Below are positions 28,893 to 37,167 of a DNA stretch of 64,000 nucleotides, piece by piece; the stretch's first letter is position 1, and the number at the start of each line of letters is the position of its first letter. The notes beneath the pieces were generated by a model. The model made no database searches, was not told where the DNA came from, and was given only the letters and a program-made list of their open reading frames with translations. Source of the DNA: Microbacterium maritypicum (GTDB lineage: Bacteria; Actinomycetota; Actinomycetes; Actinomycetales; Microbacteriaceae); the NCBI RefSeq assembly GCF_008868125.1, contig NZ_WAAQ01000001.1, forward strand, positions 1,240,001 through 1,304,000, written 5' to 3'. The position numbers were made by a program, and so were the translations under genes.

Positions 28893-29960
28893 TCAGCGCA
28901 GGCGCGCGCGTTCGTACTGCGGCGGCCAGGCGATGTCGGCGTCGAGCTCATGGGCGGCGCGAAGAGCGAAGTGCGGGTCGCGCAGCCACTCCCGGCCGGC
29001 GAAGATCGCATCGGCCGCGCCATCGGCGAGCACCCGCTCGGCCTGGGCGGCCGCTGTGATGAGACCGACGGCCGACACGGGGATCCGACCGCCTTGACGC
29101 ACGGTCTCGGCGAGAGGCACCTGGTACCCGGGGAAGACGCTGATCCGCTGGTGCGCGACGAGGCCGCCGCTGGAGACGTCGATGAGGTCGGCGCTGTGCT
29201 GCACCGCCCAGTCGCCGACGATCGCCGCCTCCTCGGGCGTGAAGCCTCCATCGGCGTGGTCCGTGGCGGAGATGCGGACGAACAGCGGGAGGTCGTCACC
29301 CGCAGCCTCACGGACGGCGTCGATCACGCGCAGCAGCAGCCGGGCGCGGTTCTCGAGCGATCCGCCGTACTCGTCGTCGCGCAGATTCGACAGCGGGGAC
29401 AGGAACTGGTGCAGGAGGTAGCCGTGCGCGCCATGGATCTCCAGCACGTCGAACCCGGCATCGACCGCACGCCGCGCTGCGACGGCGAACGCCTCGACCA
29501 CGCGGTCGATGCCTGCGAGGTCGAGGGCGACCGGCGCATCGAAGCCGTCGAAGGCGACGGCCGACGGCGCGGCTGTCGTCCACCCTCCCTCAGCCGCCGG
29601 CACCGACCCGCGCTCGGGAGCCCAGGGCCACCACGTCGACGCCTTGCGGCCGGCGTGGGCGAGCTGGATCCCCGCACGCGCTCCGCGATCGTGGATCGCC
29701 CGGACGATCGGGGCCAGGGCGTCGCGCTGCGCGTCGTTCCACAGGCCCACATCACGCGGCGAGATCCGGCCTTCGGGAACGACGGCCGTCGCCTCGGCGA
29801 CGATGAGCCCGGCGCCACCGGATGCGAACTGGGCGAGGTGGGTGTGATGCCACTCCTGCACCACGCCGTCCTCAGCGCTGTACATGCACATCGGCGATAC
29901 CCAGAGACGGTTGCGGAAGGTGACGGAACGGATGCGCAGCGGGGAGAAGAGAACACTCAC
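28893..29960 (-). CDS. NADH:flavin oxidoreductase, old yellow enzyme family
   Basis: A 355-residue FMN TIM-barrel enzyme of the YqjM/NamA subgroup. FRNRLWVSPMCMYSAEDG is the N-terminal FMN region; IQLAHAGRK contains the substrate-binding His; EIHGAHGYLLHQFLSPLSN follows with NLRDDEYGGSLENRARL. It reduces activated C=C bonds with NAD(P)H; the physiological substrate is unknown. GTG start at 29960, predicted leaderless. It is divergent from nnrD, 56 bp away. Confidence 0.92.
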   Translation of the reverse strand: MSVLFSPLRIRSVTFRNRLWVSPMCMYSAEDGVVQEWHHTHLAQFASGGAGLIVAEATAVVPEGRISPRDVGLWNDAQRDALAPIVRAIHDRGARAGIQLAHAGRKASTWWPWAPERGSVPAAEGGWTTAAPSAVAFDGFDAPVALDLAGIDRVVEAFAVAARRAVDAGFDVLEIHGAHGYLLHQFLSPLSNLRDDEYGGSLENRARLLLRVIDAVREAAGDDLPLFVRISATDHADGGFTPEEAAIVGDWAVQHSADLIDVSSGGLVAHQRISVFPGYQVPLAETVRQGGRIPVSAVGLITAAAQAERVLADGAADAIFAGREWLRDPHFALRAAHELDADIAWPPQYERARLR

Positions 29961-29966
29961 GCTTCG

Positions 29967-29972
29967 ACGCTA
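29967..29972 (-). promoter_or_regulatory. Candidate -10 of leaderless old yellow enzyme gene
   Basis: On the minus strand TAGCGT lies 6 nt before the GTG at 29960. Confidence 0.5.
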
Positions 29973-30004
29973 CCGCTCGGCGGGTGCAGGACGGGCCGTC
30001 GCAC

Positions 30005-30010
30005 TAACGT
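30005..30010 (+). promoter_or_regulatory. Candidate -10 of leaderless nnrD
   Basis: TAACGT lies 6 nt before the ATG at 30017; the gap reads GGAGTC. Confidence 0.5.
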
Positions 30011-30016
30011 GGAGTC

Positions 30017-30850
30017 ATGGTCGAAGTGCGCGAGTGGACACGCGGCGACACGGCGCGGTTGTTCCGTGTGCCCACCGCGGACGACGACAAGTACGCCCGC
30101 GGTGTGGTGGCTCTTCGCACCGGATCGCCCGCCTATCCCGGAGCCGCGGTCCTCGGAGTCGAGGCCGCATGGCGCGCAGGGGCCGGTTTCGTCCGCTACA
30201 TCGGGGCGGAGCGGGTTGCCGATGCCGTGCTCGCCCGGCGTCCGGAGACCGTCACCGGCGCGGATACGGGTCGCGCTCGGGTCGACGCCTGGGTGATCGG
30301 CTCGGGGACCGACCCGACGCACCGCAGCGCCGCGGAGACCACCGCGCTGCGCGACATCCTCACCGGGCCCGCGGCCGTCGTCATCGACGCCGGAGCGCTC
30401 GATCTCGCCGAGGGGACGACGGCACCGTTCCTCGTGACGCCTCACGCGCGCGAGTTCGCACGGCTGCAGGAGGGCCTCGGCGTCTCCTCGGCCGAGGAGG
30501 ATCGTGCGCAGGCCGCGCAGCACATGGCGGACAGGCTCGGGGGCACCGTGCTGCTCAAAGGATCACGCACGCTGATCGCGTCGCCCCACGGAGACGTCAT
30601 CGCCGTGGATGCGGGGACCGGATGGCTGGCGACCGCGGGGACGGGCGACGTGCTCGCCGGGGTGTTGGGTGCGGTGCTCGCGGCGAACCCCGGACGACCG
30701 ATCGCCGAAGTCGCCGCTGCGGGAGCGTGGGTGCACGGTCATGCCGGGCGGATCGCCGCCGGGACGCGCGACGGTGCGGCGGGGCATCCGATCGTCGCGA
30801 TGGATGTCGCGGCAGCACTGCCGCACGCGATCGCGGACGTCCTCGCGTGA
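30017..30850 (+). CDS. nnrD: ADP-dependent NAD(P)H-hydrate dehydratase
   Basis: A 277-residue ribokinase-like carbohydrate-kinase-fold enzyme that repairs hydrated NAD(P)H. It has KYARGVVALRTGS near the N-terminus, FLVTPHAREFARL, TVLLKGSRTLI and the catalytic/nucleotide motif GWLATAGTGDVLAGVLGA. The NnrE epimerase domain, fused in many bacteria, is missing, so this is the stand-alone dehydratase. Its stop overlaps the next start by 4 nt. Confidence 0.92.
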   Translation: MVEVREWTRGDTARLFRVPTADDDKYARGVVALRTGSPAYPGAAVLGVEAAWRAGAGFVRYIGAERVADAVLARRPETVTGADTGRARVDAWVIGSGTDPTHRSAAETTALRDILTGPAAVVIDAGALDLAEGTTAPFLVTPHAREFARLQEGLGVSSAEEDRAQAAQHMADRLGGTVLLKGSRTLIASPHGDVIAVDAGTGWLATAGTGDVLAGVLGAVLAANPGRPIAEVAAAGAWVHGHAGRIAAGTRDGAAGHPIVAMDVAAALPHAIADVLA

Positions 30851-32082
30851 ATCGCACGTCGACGAGCAGGGTGGTCGCGCTGTGGTGCGTCTTCCTCCTC
30901 GTGCACCTGCTCACGGCCTGGCTCGGCTGGGTGTATCCCAGCCAGCCGATGGGCGATGTCGTGCTCGTGTACGAGCCCTGGGCGACCTCGGCGCTCAGCG
31001 GAGGAGGCATCGTCGGCATCGACGAGACCTGGGTCTACCCCCAGCTCGCCCTCGTGCCGATGCTCATCGCCGCCGCTCTCTCCGCGCCGCTGGTGCCTCT
31101 GCTCGGCGTGTCCAGCGCGTACCTGGTGGGGTGGGCGGCCCTGGTCGTCATCCTCGACGCGATCGCCTTCGGTGTGCTCATCGGGCGCTCTCCCGCGCGC
31201 GCTCGACGCATCGCCGCCTGGTTCTGGTGTGCGGCCGTGCTTCTGCTCGGGCCGATCGCGCTCTATCGGATCGATGCGATCACCGTTCCGATCGCCGTGA
31301 TCGGTGGACTCTGGTTGGTGTCGCGGCCGGCGGTCGGCGCCGCGCTTCTCACGATCGGCGCCTGGATCAAGATCTGGCCCGGTGCGCTCGTCCTCGCCGC
31401 CGTCGTCGCGCTCCGGGCACGGATGCGGGTGCTGTTCGCCGCAGCGGTGGTCACCGCCGGCGTCGTCGCGACGCTGCTGCTGCTCGGAGCGGACACCGAG
31501 ATCCTCGGGTTCCTGACGGAGCAGACCGGACGAGGGCTGCAGATCGAAGCCGTGGCCGCCACGCCCTTCCTGTGGCTCGCGGTCGCCGGGGCCGCCCGTA
31601 TCGAGTACAGCTTCGAGATCCTGACCTTCCAGATCACCGCGCCCGGTGTCGATGCCGTCGCCGCCGCGCTCACACCGCTCATGGCTGTCTCCGTGCTGGC
31701 GGTCACCGCGGTGGGCGCGCTCAAGGCGGTGCGCGGTGCGACGTTCCCGCGGCTGTTCCCTCCGCTCGCTCTCACGCTGGTGACGCTGCTGATCGTCACC
31801 AACAAGGTCGGCTCACCGCAGTTCCAGACCTGGCTGATCGCCCCGGTCATCCTGTGGCTCGTGCTCGATCGGGTGAGGGCACGCACACCGGCCGTCGTCG
31901 TCCTCGCCCTCTGTCTGCTCACCTGCCTCGTCTATCCGCTCGGCTACGACGCGCTGCTGCGGGCCGATGCCCTCTCCGTCGCCGTGCTCACCGTGCGCAA
32001 CGTGCTTCTCGTCGTCCTGCTCGTCCTGGGCATCCGCGCTCTCGTGCGGGTGCCCGTCCGTCATCCCCGCACCCAGGAGTGA
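30847..32082 (+). CDS. GT87-like polytopic membrane glycosyltransferase (DUF2029)
   Basis: A 411-residue membrane protein with roughly ten hydrophobic helices, resembling the GT87/DUF2029 family of polyprenyl-phosphomannose-dependent mannosyltransferases. The GTG at 30847 overlaps the nnrD stop (GTGA). A conserved acidic residue follows helix 1 (YEPWATSALSGGG, VYPQLAL), and IGAWIKIWPGAL is typical of the family. The sugar and acceptor cannot be told from sequence; lipoglycan or cell-wall mannosylation is a guess. Confidence 0.75.
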   Translation: MNRTSTSRVVALWCVFLLVHLLTAWLGWVYPSQPMGDVVLVYEPWATSALSGGGIVGIDETWVYPQLALVPMLIAAALSAPLVPLLGVSSAYLVGWAALVVILDAIAFGVLIGRSPARARRIAAWFWCAAVLLLGPIALYRIDAITVPIAVIGGLWLVSRPAVGAALLTIGAWIKIWPGALVLAAVVALRARMRVLFAAAVVTAGVVATLLLLGADTEILGFLTEQTGRGLQIEAVAATPFLWLAVAGAARIEYSFEILTFQITAPGVDAVAAALTPLMAVSVLAVTAVGALKAVRGATFPRLFPPLALTLVTLLIVTNKVGSPQFQTWLIAPVILWLVLDRVRARTPAVVVLALCLLTCLVYPLGYDALLRADALSVAVLTVRNVLLVVLLVLGIRALVRVPVRHPRTQE

Positions 32083-32086
32083 ACCC

Positions 32087-32431
32087 ATGCTGATCGCCTT
32101 CTCCGTCGCCCCCAGTGGCACCCCCGCCGATGGTGCAGAGCGCACCGACGCCTCCGTGCACGACGCGGTGGCCGCTGCCGTGCGCGTCGTGCGCGAATCG
32201 GGGCTGCCGCACCGCACCACGAGCATGTTCACCGAGATCGAGAGCCCGGACTGGGACACGGTCATGGACGTCGTGAAGCGCGCGACCGAAGCGGTCATGC
32301 CGTTCGGGTCGCGGGTCTCGCTCGTGCTCAAGGCCGACATCCGCCCGGGGTACTCCGGAGAGCTCGACGCGAAGATCGAACGTCTGGAGAGCGCGATCGA
32401 GGAGGCAGCCGTCGAGGAGTCCGGTGACTGA
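32087..32431 (+). CDS. Thiamine-binding (MTH1187/YkoF-type) small protein
   Basis: A 114-residue ferredoxin-like-fold protein of the thiamine-binding family PF01910. MLIAFSVAPSGT at the start and VHDAVAAAVRVVRESGLPHR ... TTSMFTEIESPDWDTVMDVVKRA are the family pattern. Such proteins bind thiamine or related metabolites in the cytoplasm. AGGAG at 32075-32079 sits 7 nt before the ATG; the gene is 4 nt after the membrane protein and overlaps the next by 8 nt, so it is operonic. Confidence 0.85.
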   Translation: MLIAFSVAPSGTPADGAERTDASVHDAVAAAVRVVRESGLPHRTTSMFTEIESPDWDTVMDVVKRATEAVMPFGSRVSLVLKADIRPGYSGELDAKIERLESAIEEAAVEESGD

Positions 32432-32912
32432 TCCCGTTTCGCTCTCGTCGGTCGTTCTCCGACCGGCGCTCGCCGAGGATGCGGAGTGGATCGCCGAGCT
32501 GCGGGCCGATGTGCTCCGCGCCGACCTGGAGCGTCTGGGGCGCTACGACCAGACGCGCGTCCGGCAGCGGTTCCGCGATGCGTTCGAGCCGGCGTACACG
32601 CGGATCATCGTCGTGGACGCCGCGGACGTCGGTTCTGTCGCCCTCCGCCCCGACGGAGACGCCTTCTGGCTGGAGCACCTCTACATCGACGCCTCGCACC
32701 AGGGGAGGGGCGTCGGCAGCCGGGTCCTGGCGATGATCTTCGATGACGACGGGCTGTACCGGCTCAACGTGCTCCAGGGCAGTCCGGCGCGCAGCCTCTA
32801 CGAGCGTCACGGGTTCGTCGTCGACTCGCAGGACGACGTGGACGTGTTCATGACGCGAGAGCGGACCGGGCGGGCGGTCGCACCAGGGACGGCCGCTAAG
32901 CTGATGCGGTGA
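32424..32912 (+). CDS. GNAT family N-acetyltransferase
   Basis: A 162-residue acetyltransferase with the acetyl-CoA-binding motif YIDASHQGRGVGSRVL (about residues 88-104) and the C-terminal SLYERHGFVV motif. The substrate is unknown. The GTG at 32424 lies 8 nt inside the preceding gene, indicating coupling with the thiamine-binding protein gene. Confidence 0.87.
   Translation: MTDPVSLSSVVLRPALAEDAEWIAELRADVLRADLERLGRYDQTRVRQRFRDAFEPAYTRIIVVDAADVGSVALRPDGDAFWLEHLYIDASHQGRGVGSRVLAMIFDDDGLYRLNVLQGSPARSLYERHGFVVDSQDDVDVFMTRERTGRAVAPGTAAKLMR
32897..32902 (+). promoter_or_regulatory. Candidate -10 of MFS gene
   Basis: TAAGCT lies 6 nt before the GTG at 32909, inside the end of the upstream acetyltransferase gene, allowing separate leaderless expression. 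Confidence 0.45.
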
Positions 32913-34138
32913 ATCCCTCGACGCAATCGAGGGGTGCGGCGAAGTGGGCGCTCCTCTCTCTCGCCATCGGCAGCTTCGGCATCGGCATGACCGAATTCGT
33001 GGTCATGGGTCTGTTGCCCAACATCGCCGCCGACCTGCTGCCTTCGCTCTGGGCGACCAGTCGGGAAGACGCCCTGAGCCAGGCCGGCTGGCTGATCTCG
33101 CTGTACGCGCTCGGCGTGGTGGTCGGTGCGCCGACCATCGCTGGCTTCGTCGCCCGCTATCCGCGGCATCGTGTGATGATCGTGCTGGCCCTCGCCCTGA
33201 CGGTGTTCAACGCGCTCACGGTGGTGCTGCCCACGTTCGAGCTCGTCGCCGCGTCCCGCTTCCTCGCGGGGCTTCCGCACGGCGCCTACTTCGGCATCGG
33301 AGCGCTCGTCGCCGCCGATGTGATGGGACCGGGCAACCGTGCCAAGGGCGTGGCCTTCATCCTCACCGGGCTCACGGTCGCCAACGTTATCGGCGTGCCG
33401 CTGGGAACGTTCCTCGGACAGCAGTGGGGCTGGCGCTCCGCCTTCGCGGTCGTGGCGCTCGTGTTCGCTCTCGCGACGCTGTGCATAGCCGTCTTCGTCC
33501 CGGAGCATCCCGGAGACCCCGGCCGCACGATGCGCCAGGAGCTGCGGGTGTTCCGCATCCCGCAGGTGTGGTTCACGCTCGGTGTCGGAGCCATCGGCTT
33601 CGGCGGATTCTTCGCCGTCTACAGCTACATCGCCCCGCTGGTGACGGAGGTCTCCGGTTCACCGGAATGGGTGGTGCCGATCGTCCTCGTGTTGATGGGA
33701 CTCGGGATGACGGCGGGGAACCTGGTCGGCGGTCACCTCGCCGACATCGACCTGCGCCGCACGCTGCTGTTCGGCCTCGCCGCGATGGCCGTCGTCTTCG
33801 CGCTGCTGGCTTTCCTCTCGTTCTGGATCGTCAGCCTGGCCGCGGTGGTGCTCGTGGTCGGTTTCGTGTCGTCGGTGCTGAGCCCGACGATCCAGACGCG
33901 GCTCATGGACGTGGCGGGCGACAACCAGTCGATCGCGGCGGCCATGAACCACTCGGCGCTCAACATCGGCAACAGCCTGGGCGCGTTCCTCGGCGGCGTC
34001 GTGATCGCCGCGGGCTGGGGCTTCACCGCACCGGCGTGGACGGGGGCAGTGCTCGCCGGGGCCGGCCTGCTGATCGCGCTGCTGTCGTATCGCGTCGAAG
34101 AGCGTCGCGCTGCGGCGAAGGAGCTGGTCGCGTCGTAG
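32909..34138 (+). CDS. MFS transporter, DHA1/AraJ-like
   Basis: A 409-residue major facilitator protein with about twelve transmembrane helices. The N-terminal GSFGIGMTEFVVMGLLPNIAADL is the signature of the AraJ/YdhP sugar-efflux/drug-proton antiporter subgroup, and the loop 2-3 region has GAPTIAGFVARYPRHRVMI. GTG start overlapping the GNAT stop by 4 nt. The exported compound is unknown. Confidence 0.88.
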   Translation: MNPSTQSRGAAKWALLSLAIGSFGIGMTEFVVMGLLPNIAADLLPSLWATSREDALSQAGWLISLYALGVVVGAPTIAGFVARYPRHRVMIVLALALTVFNALTVVLPTFELVAASRFLAGLPHGAYFGIGALVAADVMGPGNRAKGVAFILTGLTVANVIGVPLGTFLGQQWGWRSAFAVVALVFALATLCIAVFVPEHPGDPGRTMRQELRVFRIPQVWFTLGVGAIGFGGFFAVYSYIAPLVTEVSGSPEWVVPIVLVLMGLGMTAGNLVGGHLADIDLRRTLLFGLAAMAVVFALLAFLSFWIVSLAAVVLVVGFVSSVLSPTIQTRLMDVAGDNQSIAAAMNHSALNIGNSLGAFLGGVVIAAGWGFTAPAWTGAVLAGAGLLIALLSYRVEERRAAAKELVAS

Positions 34139-34141
34139 AGT
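34136..34141 (+). promoter_or_regulatory. Candidate -10 of leaderless Nudix gene
   Basis: TAGAGT lies 6 nt before the GTG at 34148, and its TAG is the MFS stop codon. Confidence 0.45.
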
Positions 34142-34147
34142 GACGGG

Positions 34148-34759
34148 GTGAGCGCCCCTGAGTCGTCCCTGCCCGTCGCCGGCACCGTCGTGGTGCTGCG
34201 CGCAGCGGACCCGGGGTTCGAACTGCTGCTGATGCGGCGCCCCGATCGCGGGTCTTTCGCGGGAGCCTGGGTCTTCCCCGGGGGCAAGGTCGAGCCCGGC
34301 GACGTCCGCGACGGCGACGACGAGGCCGAAGACGCCCGCCGCGCCGCGATCAGGGAGACCCGCGAGGAGGTGGGGCTCGCGGTCGATGACCTCGTGCCGC
34401 TGTCGCAGTGGCAGCCGCCGGTCGAGGCCCCCACCCGCATCCGGACGTGGTTCTTCCTGGCGGAGGCGCCGGATGAGGAGCCCTCGCCCTCTGCGGAGGA
34501 GGTCGCGGAGATCGCCTGGGTGCGGCCGGCGGAGGCGCTCGCCAGACACGCGGCAGGGGAGTGGACGCTGTATCCCCCGACGTGGATCACCCTCCACCAG
34601 CTCTCGGTGTTCGACGATGTCTCCGCTGCCGTGGCGGCGAGTGGCGTCGCGCAGCTGTTCCGGACCAGGGTGCTCGATTCCGACGCCGGCCGCGCCTTCA
34701 CCTGGGATCAGGGACGCCTGGAAGCCGGTGCCCTGCCGTGGCGGTTCATCGAGACCTGA
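34148..34759 (+). CDS. Nudix hydrolase with expanded Nudix box (NUDT19/CoA-diphosphatase-like)
   Basis: A 203-residue Nudix protein. The Nudix box starts GGKVEPGD, then carries about nine extra residues (an acidic stretch DGDDEAEDA) before AAIRETREEVGL. Such an expanded box is typical of NUDT19/NUDT8-like hydrolases active on CoA esters or similar diphosphates; the substrate here is unproven. The metal-binding REtrEE core is intact. GTG start. It is convergent with metX, 10 bp away. Confidence 0.85.
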   Translation: MSAPESSLPVAGTVVVLRAADPGFELLLMRRPDRGSFAGAWVFPGGKVEPGDVRDGDDEAEDARRAAIRETREEVGLAVDDLVPLSQWQPPVEAPTRIRTWFFLAEAPDEEPSPSAEEVAEIAWVRPAEALARHAAGEWTLYPPTWITLHQLSVFDDVSAAVAASGVAQLFRTRVLDSDAGRAFTWDQGRLEAGALPWRFIET

Positions 34760-34769
34760 GCGGGCGGGA

Positions 34770-35975
34770 TCAGCTGTCCAGCAGACGGCGCAAGTTCGTG
34801 CCGACGGCCTCGGTCTCGATGAGGAACCCGTCGTGCCCGAAATCGCTGGTGATGACCACCGCCTCGTCGTCGATGACGTTCGGGATGCTGCGCGCGATGC
34901 GCTGCTGCCCGTCGACGGGGAAGAGGCGGTCGCTGTCGATGCCGAGCACCAGCGTGGTCGCGGTGACGGCACGCAGCGCCTCCTCGACGCCACCGCGCCC
35001 GCGGCCGACGTCGTGCGAGTTCATGGCCTCGACGAGCGTGATGTAGCTGTTCGCGTCGAACCGGCGGGTGAACTTGTTGCCGTGGAAGTCGAGGTACGAC
35101 TCCACCGCGAAGCGACCGCCGTGGCCGAGGGGCGAGACATCCGATTGCCAGGATCGCTGGAAGCGCTGGTTGAGCTCGATCGGGCTGCGGTAGTTCAGCA
35201 GGGCCATGCGCCGTGCCAAGGCGAGGCCACGATGCGGACCGTCGCCGTCACCGAGGTCGTAGTATTCACCGCCCTGGAATCGCGGATCCATCCGGATGGT
35301 CTCCAGCTGCACCGTGTTGAGCGCGATCTGGTCGGCGGTCGTCACCGGTGGCGACGAGAGCACAGCGAGTCGCCGCACGCGCTCGGGATGCGTGGCCGCC
35401 CATTCCAGCGCGTGCATGCCTCCCATGGAGCCGCCGATCACGGCTGCCCAGCTCTCGATGCCCACAGCGTCGGCGAGGCGCACCTGAGCGGCGACCTGGT
35501 CGCGGATGGTCAGGTACGGGAACCGTGACGCCCACTCGTAGCCGTTGGGGGCGACGCTTGCCGGCCCCGTCGAGCCCTGGCAGCCTCCCAGCATGTTCGG
35601 GGCGATCACGAACCAGCGGTCGGTGTCGAGCGGAGCACCGGGACCGGTGATGTCCTCCCACCAGCCGCCGGTGGGGTGACCCGCGCCCGCGGGGCCGCGC
35701 ACATGGCTGTCTCCGGTGAGCGCATGTAGCACCAGGACGGCGTTGTCACGGGCGCTGTTCAACTCGCCCCAGGACTCGTAGGCGATGCGGATGGCGGGCA
35801 GCTGCGCACCGCTCTCGGTGGAGAAGGGACCGGAGGCGGCGAAGCGTCGCCCTCCCACAGGGTCTCCGTCTCGCCATGCGCCGGTCGCCGGCGGGCGGGC
35901 ACGGAGCAGCCGGACGTCGGCCTCCGTCACGGGTGCCGAAGGCACCGTGTCCTCGGAGGTCGTCTGCCAGTCCAT
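34770..35975 (-). CDS. metX: Homoserine O-acetyltransferase
   Basis: A 401-residue alpha/beta-hydrolase-fold acyltransferase for the first committed step of methionine synthesis. The nucleophile elbow is IGGSMGGMHALEW; GGCQGSTGP near residue 140 and the catalytic SDFGHDGFLIE at the C-terminus complete the family pattern. It provides O-acetylhomoserine for MetY, encoded 1.2 kb upstream on the same strand with an unrelated gene between them. Confidence 0.94.
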   Translation of the reverse strand: MDWQTTSEDTVPSAPVTEADVRLLRARPPATGAWRDGDPVGGRRFAASGPFSTESGAQLPAIRIAYESWGELNSARDNAVLVLHALTGDSHVRGPAGAGHPTGGWWEDITGPGAPLDTDRWFVIAPNMLGGCQGSTGPASVAPNGYEWASRFPYLTIRDQVAAQVRLADAVGIESWAAVIGGSMGGMHALEWAATHPERVRRLAVLSSPPVTTADQIALNTVQLETIRMDPRFQGGEYYDLGDGDGPHRGLALARRMALLNYRSPIELNQRFQRSWQSDVSPLGHGGRFAVESYLDFHGNKFTRRFDANSYITLVEAMNSHDVGRGRGGVEEALRAVTATTLVLGIDSDRLFPVDGQQRIARSIPNVIDDEAVVITSDFGHDGFLIETEAVGTNLRRLLDS

Positions 35976-35981
35976 GTCCCC

Positions 35982-35987
35982 ATTCTC
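35982..35987 (-). promoter_or_regulatory. Possible -10 of leaderless metX
   Basis: On the minus strand GAGAAT lies 6 nt before the metX ATG. Confidence 0.4.
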
Positions 35988-36070
35988 GCCTGGTGCGGAG
36001 CCTGTCGGTGGCAGGTTACGATCCGACCTGCTTGCGGCGCCGCTGAGACTGCCGATCGAGACGTCGGGCC

Positions 36071-36113
36071 CAGCGCACTCGGCGTCAGCGCACTCGGGTC
36101 AGCGCACTCGGGT
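36071..36113. repeat. Three-copy 14-15 bp tandem repeat
   Basis: CAGCGCACTCGGCGT (15 bp) is followed by two identical 14-bp copies, CAGCGCACTCGGGT. The last copy overlaps the stop codon and final codons of the phosphatase-fold gene ending at 36099. The unit is not a multiple of three, so it does not extend the protein. Confidence 0.8.
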
Positions 36114-37043
36114 CAGGGTGGCGAGATGGTCGCTGTTCCCCGCCCGCATCGTGGTCGAGGTGACGACGTCGAGACCGCGCACGAACACCTGGTCGATGCG
36201 CACGAGGGGGAAGGGGACGGGCCACGTGAACCCGAGCGTCCCGTCGGTCGGACGCACCCCGTCGGCCTCCGCGCGCAGAGCGGACAGGCTCGGATCCGTC
36301 CACGGCGCATTGAAGTCGCCGACGACGAGGAGCGATTCTGCAGGATCGACGGCGACCTGTTCCGCGATTCCGCTCAGCATCGTGTCGCGGTCCTGCTGGT
36401 GTCCCGGCCGCACCGATGCGGCGTGCAGCACATACACGGCGACCGGAGCCGACGGGGCCTGCACCTCGACGCGGAGCGCCCGCTTCCAGCTGAGCCCCAG
36501 CGTGAGCGGCTCGGCGTTCGCGAGCGGATAGCGACTCCAGACGCCGACGGTTCCGACCGTGTACGAGTGCGGGTAGTCGGCGGCGAGGGCGCTCTGAGCG
36601 GCCGAGAGGCTGTCTCCGTCGAGCTCGACGAGGGCGATCACGTCGGCACCGCTCTGCGCGAGCTCGGTCGCGGACGCGGCGGCTCCACCGGATCGTGCGC
36701 GCACGTTCTGGCTCACGACCGTCAACGCGGATGCGGATGCCGACTCCGCGCTCGTCTGACCGGGGAGCCCGGGAAACGCCGGTGCCATCGCGAGCACCCA
36801 CAGCAGGGCAGGGACCAGGACGAGCACGATCACCCTGCGCGCGCGGAGAAGCGCAGCGACCACCAGCGCGAGCAGCACGAGTCCGAGCCAGGGGAGCACG
36901 GCCGCGACCGCGGTGCCCACGACACCCGGGATCCAGCCGCAGGCCACGATCAGCAGCAGCGCGGCGCTGGCGACGGCGATCCACCGTGCGGCGGCGGTGG
37001 CGGATCGCCGGATGCGCGGCGGTCGGTGTTCGACGTCGATCAT
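36099..37043 (-). CDS. Membrane-anchored endonuclease/exonuclease/phosphatase-fold protein
   Basis: A 314-residue protein with about three N-terminal transmembrane helices (about residues 18-90) and an extracytoplasmic EEP domain. The metal and catalytic signatures are present in order: VVSQNVRA, DVIALVELDGD, VVGDFNAPWTDPS and a final NSDHLATL. The ATG at 37043 is preceded by GAGGAG; an upstream ATG at 37067 is less likely. Homologues act as secreted or anchored nucleases or phosphodiesterases, but the substrate is unknown. Confidence 0.85.
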   Translation of the reverse strand: MIDVEHRPPRIRRSATAAARWIAVASAALLLIVACGWIPGVVGTAVAAVLPWLGLVLLALVVAALLRARRVIVLVLVPALLWVLAMAPAFPGLPGQTSAESASASALTVVSQNVRARSGGAAASATELAQSGADVIALVELDGDSLSAAQSALAADYPHSYTVGTVGVWSRYPLANAEPLTLGLSWKRALRVEVQAPSAPVAVYVLHAASVRPGHQQDRDTMLSGIAEQVAVDPAESLLVVGDFNAPWTDPSLSALRAEADGVRPTDGTLGFTWPVPFPLVRIDQVFVRGLDVVTSTTMRAGNSDHLATLTRVR

Positions 37044-37117
37044 GCTCTCCTCACGGCGGTATCCCATTCTCGACGGAACCGCCTGTGGGTCAGCCGGACG
37101 AGCGAGCCGTGCACGCC

Positions 37118-37152
37118 AAGATGCCCCGGAGCGGTGAGCTCCGGGGCATCTT
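37118..37152 (-). terminator. Terminator after metY
   Basis: A 14-bp perfect stem (37118-37131 with 37139-37152) and 7-nt loop lie 16 nt past the metY stop on the minus strand. Confidence 0.83.
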
Positions 37153-37167
37153 CGCAGTGCAGGCGGG

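Noticed and set aside
28892..29960. Plus-strand frames covering the old yellow enzyme gene
   Set aside because: The minus-strand enzyme has complete FMN and substrate motifs; the plus-strand translations do not.
36071..36113. CRISPR-like repeat
   Set aside because: The units are 14-15 bp in direct tandem with no spacers.
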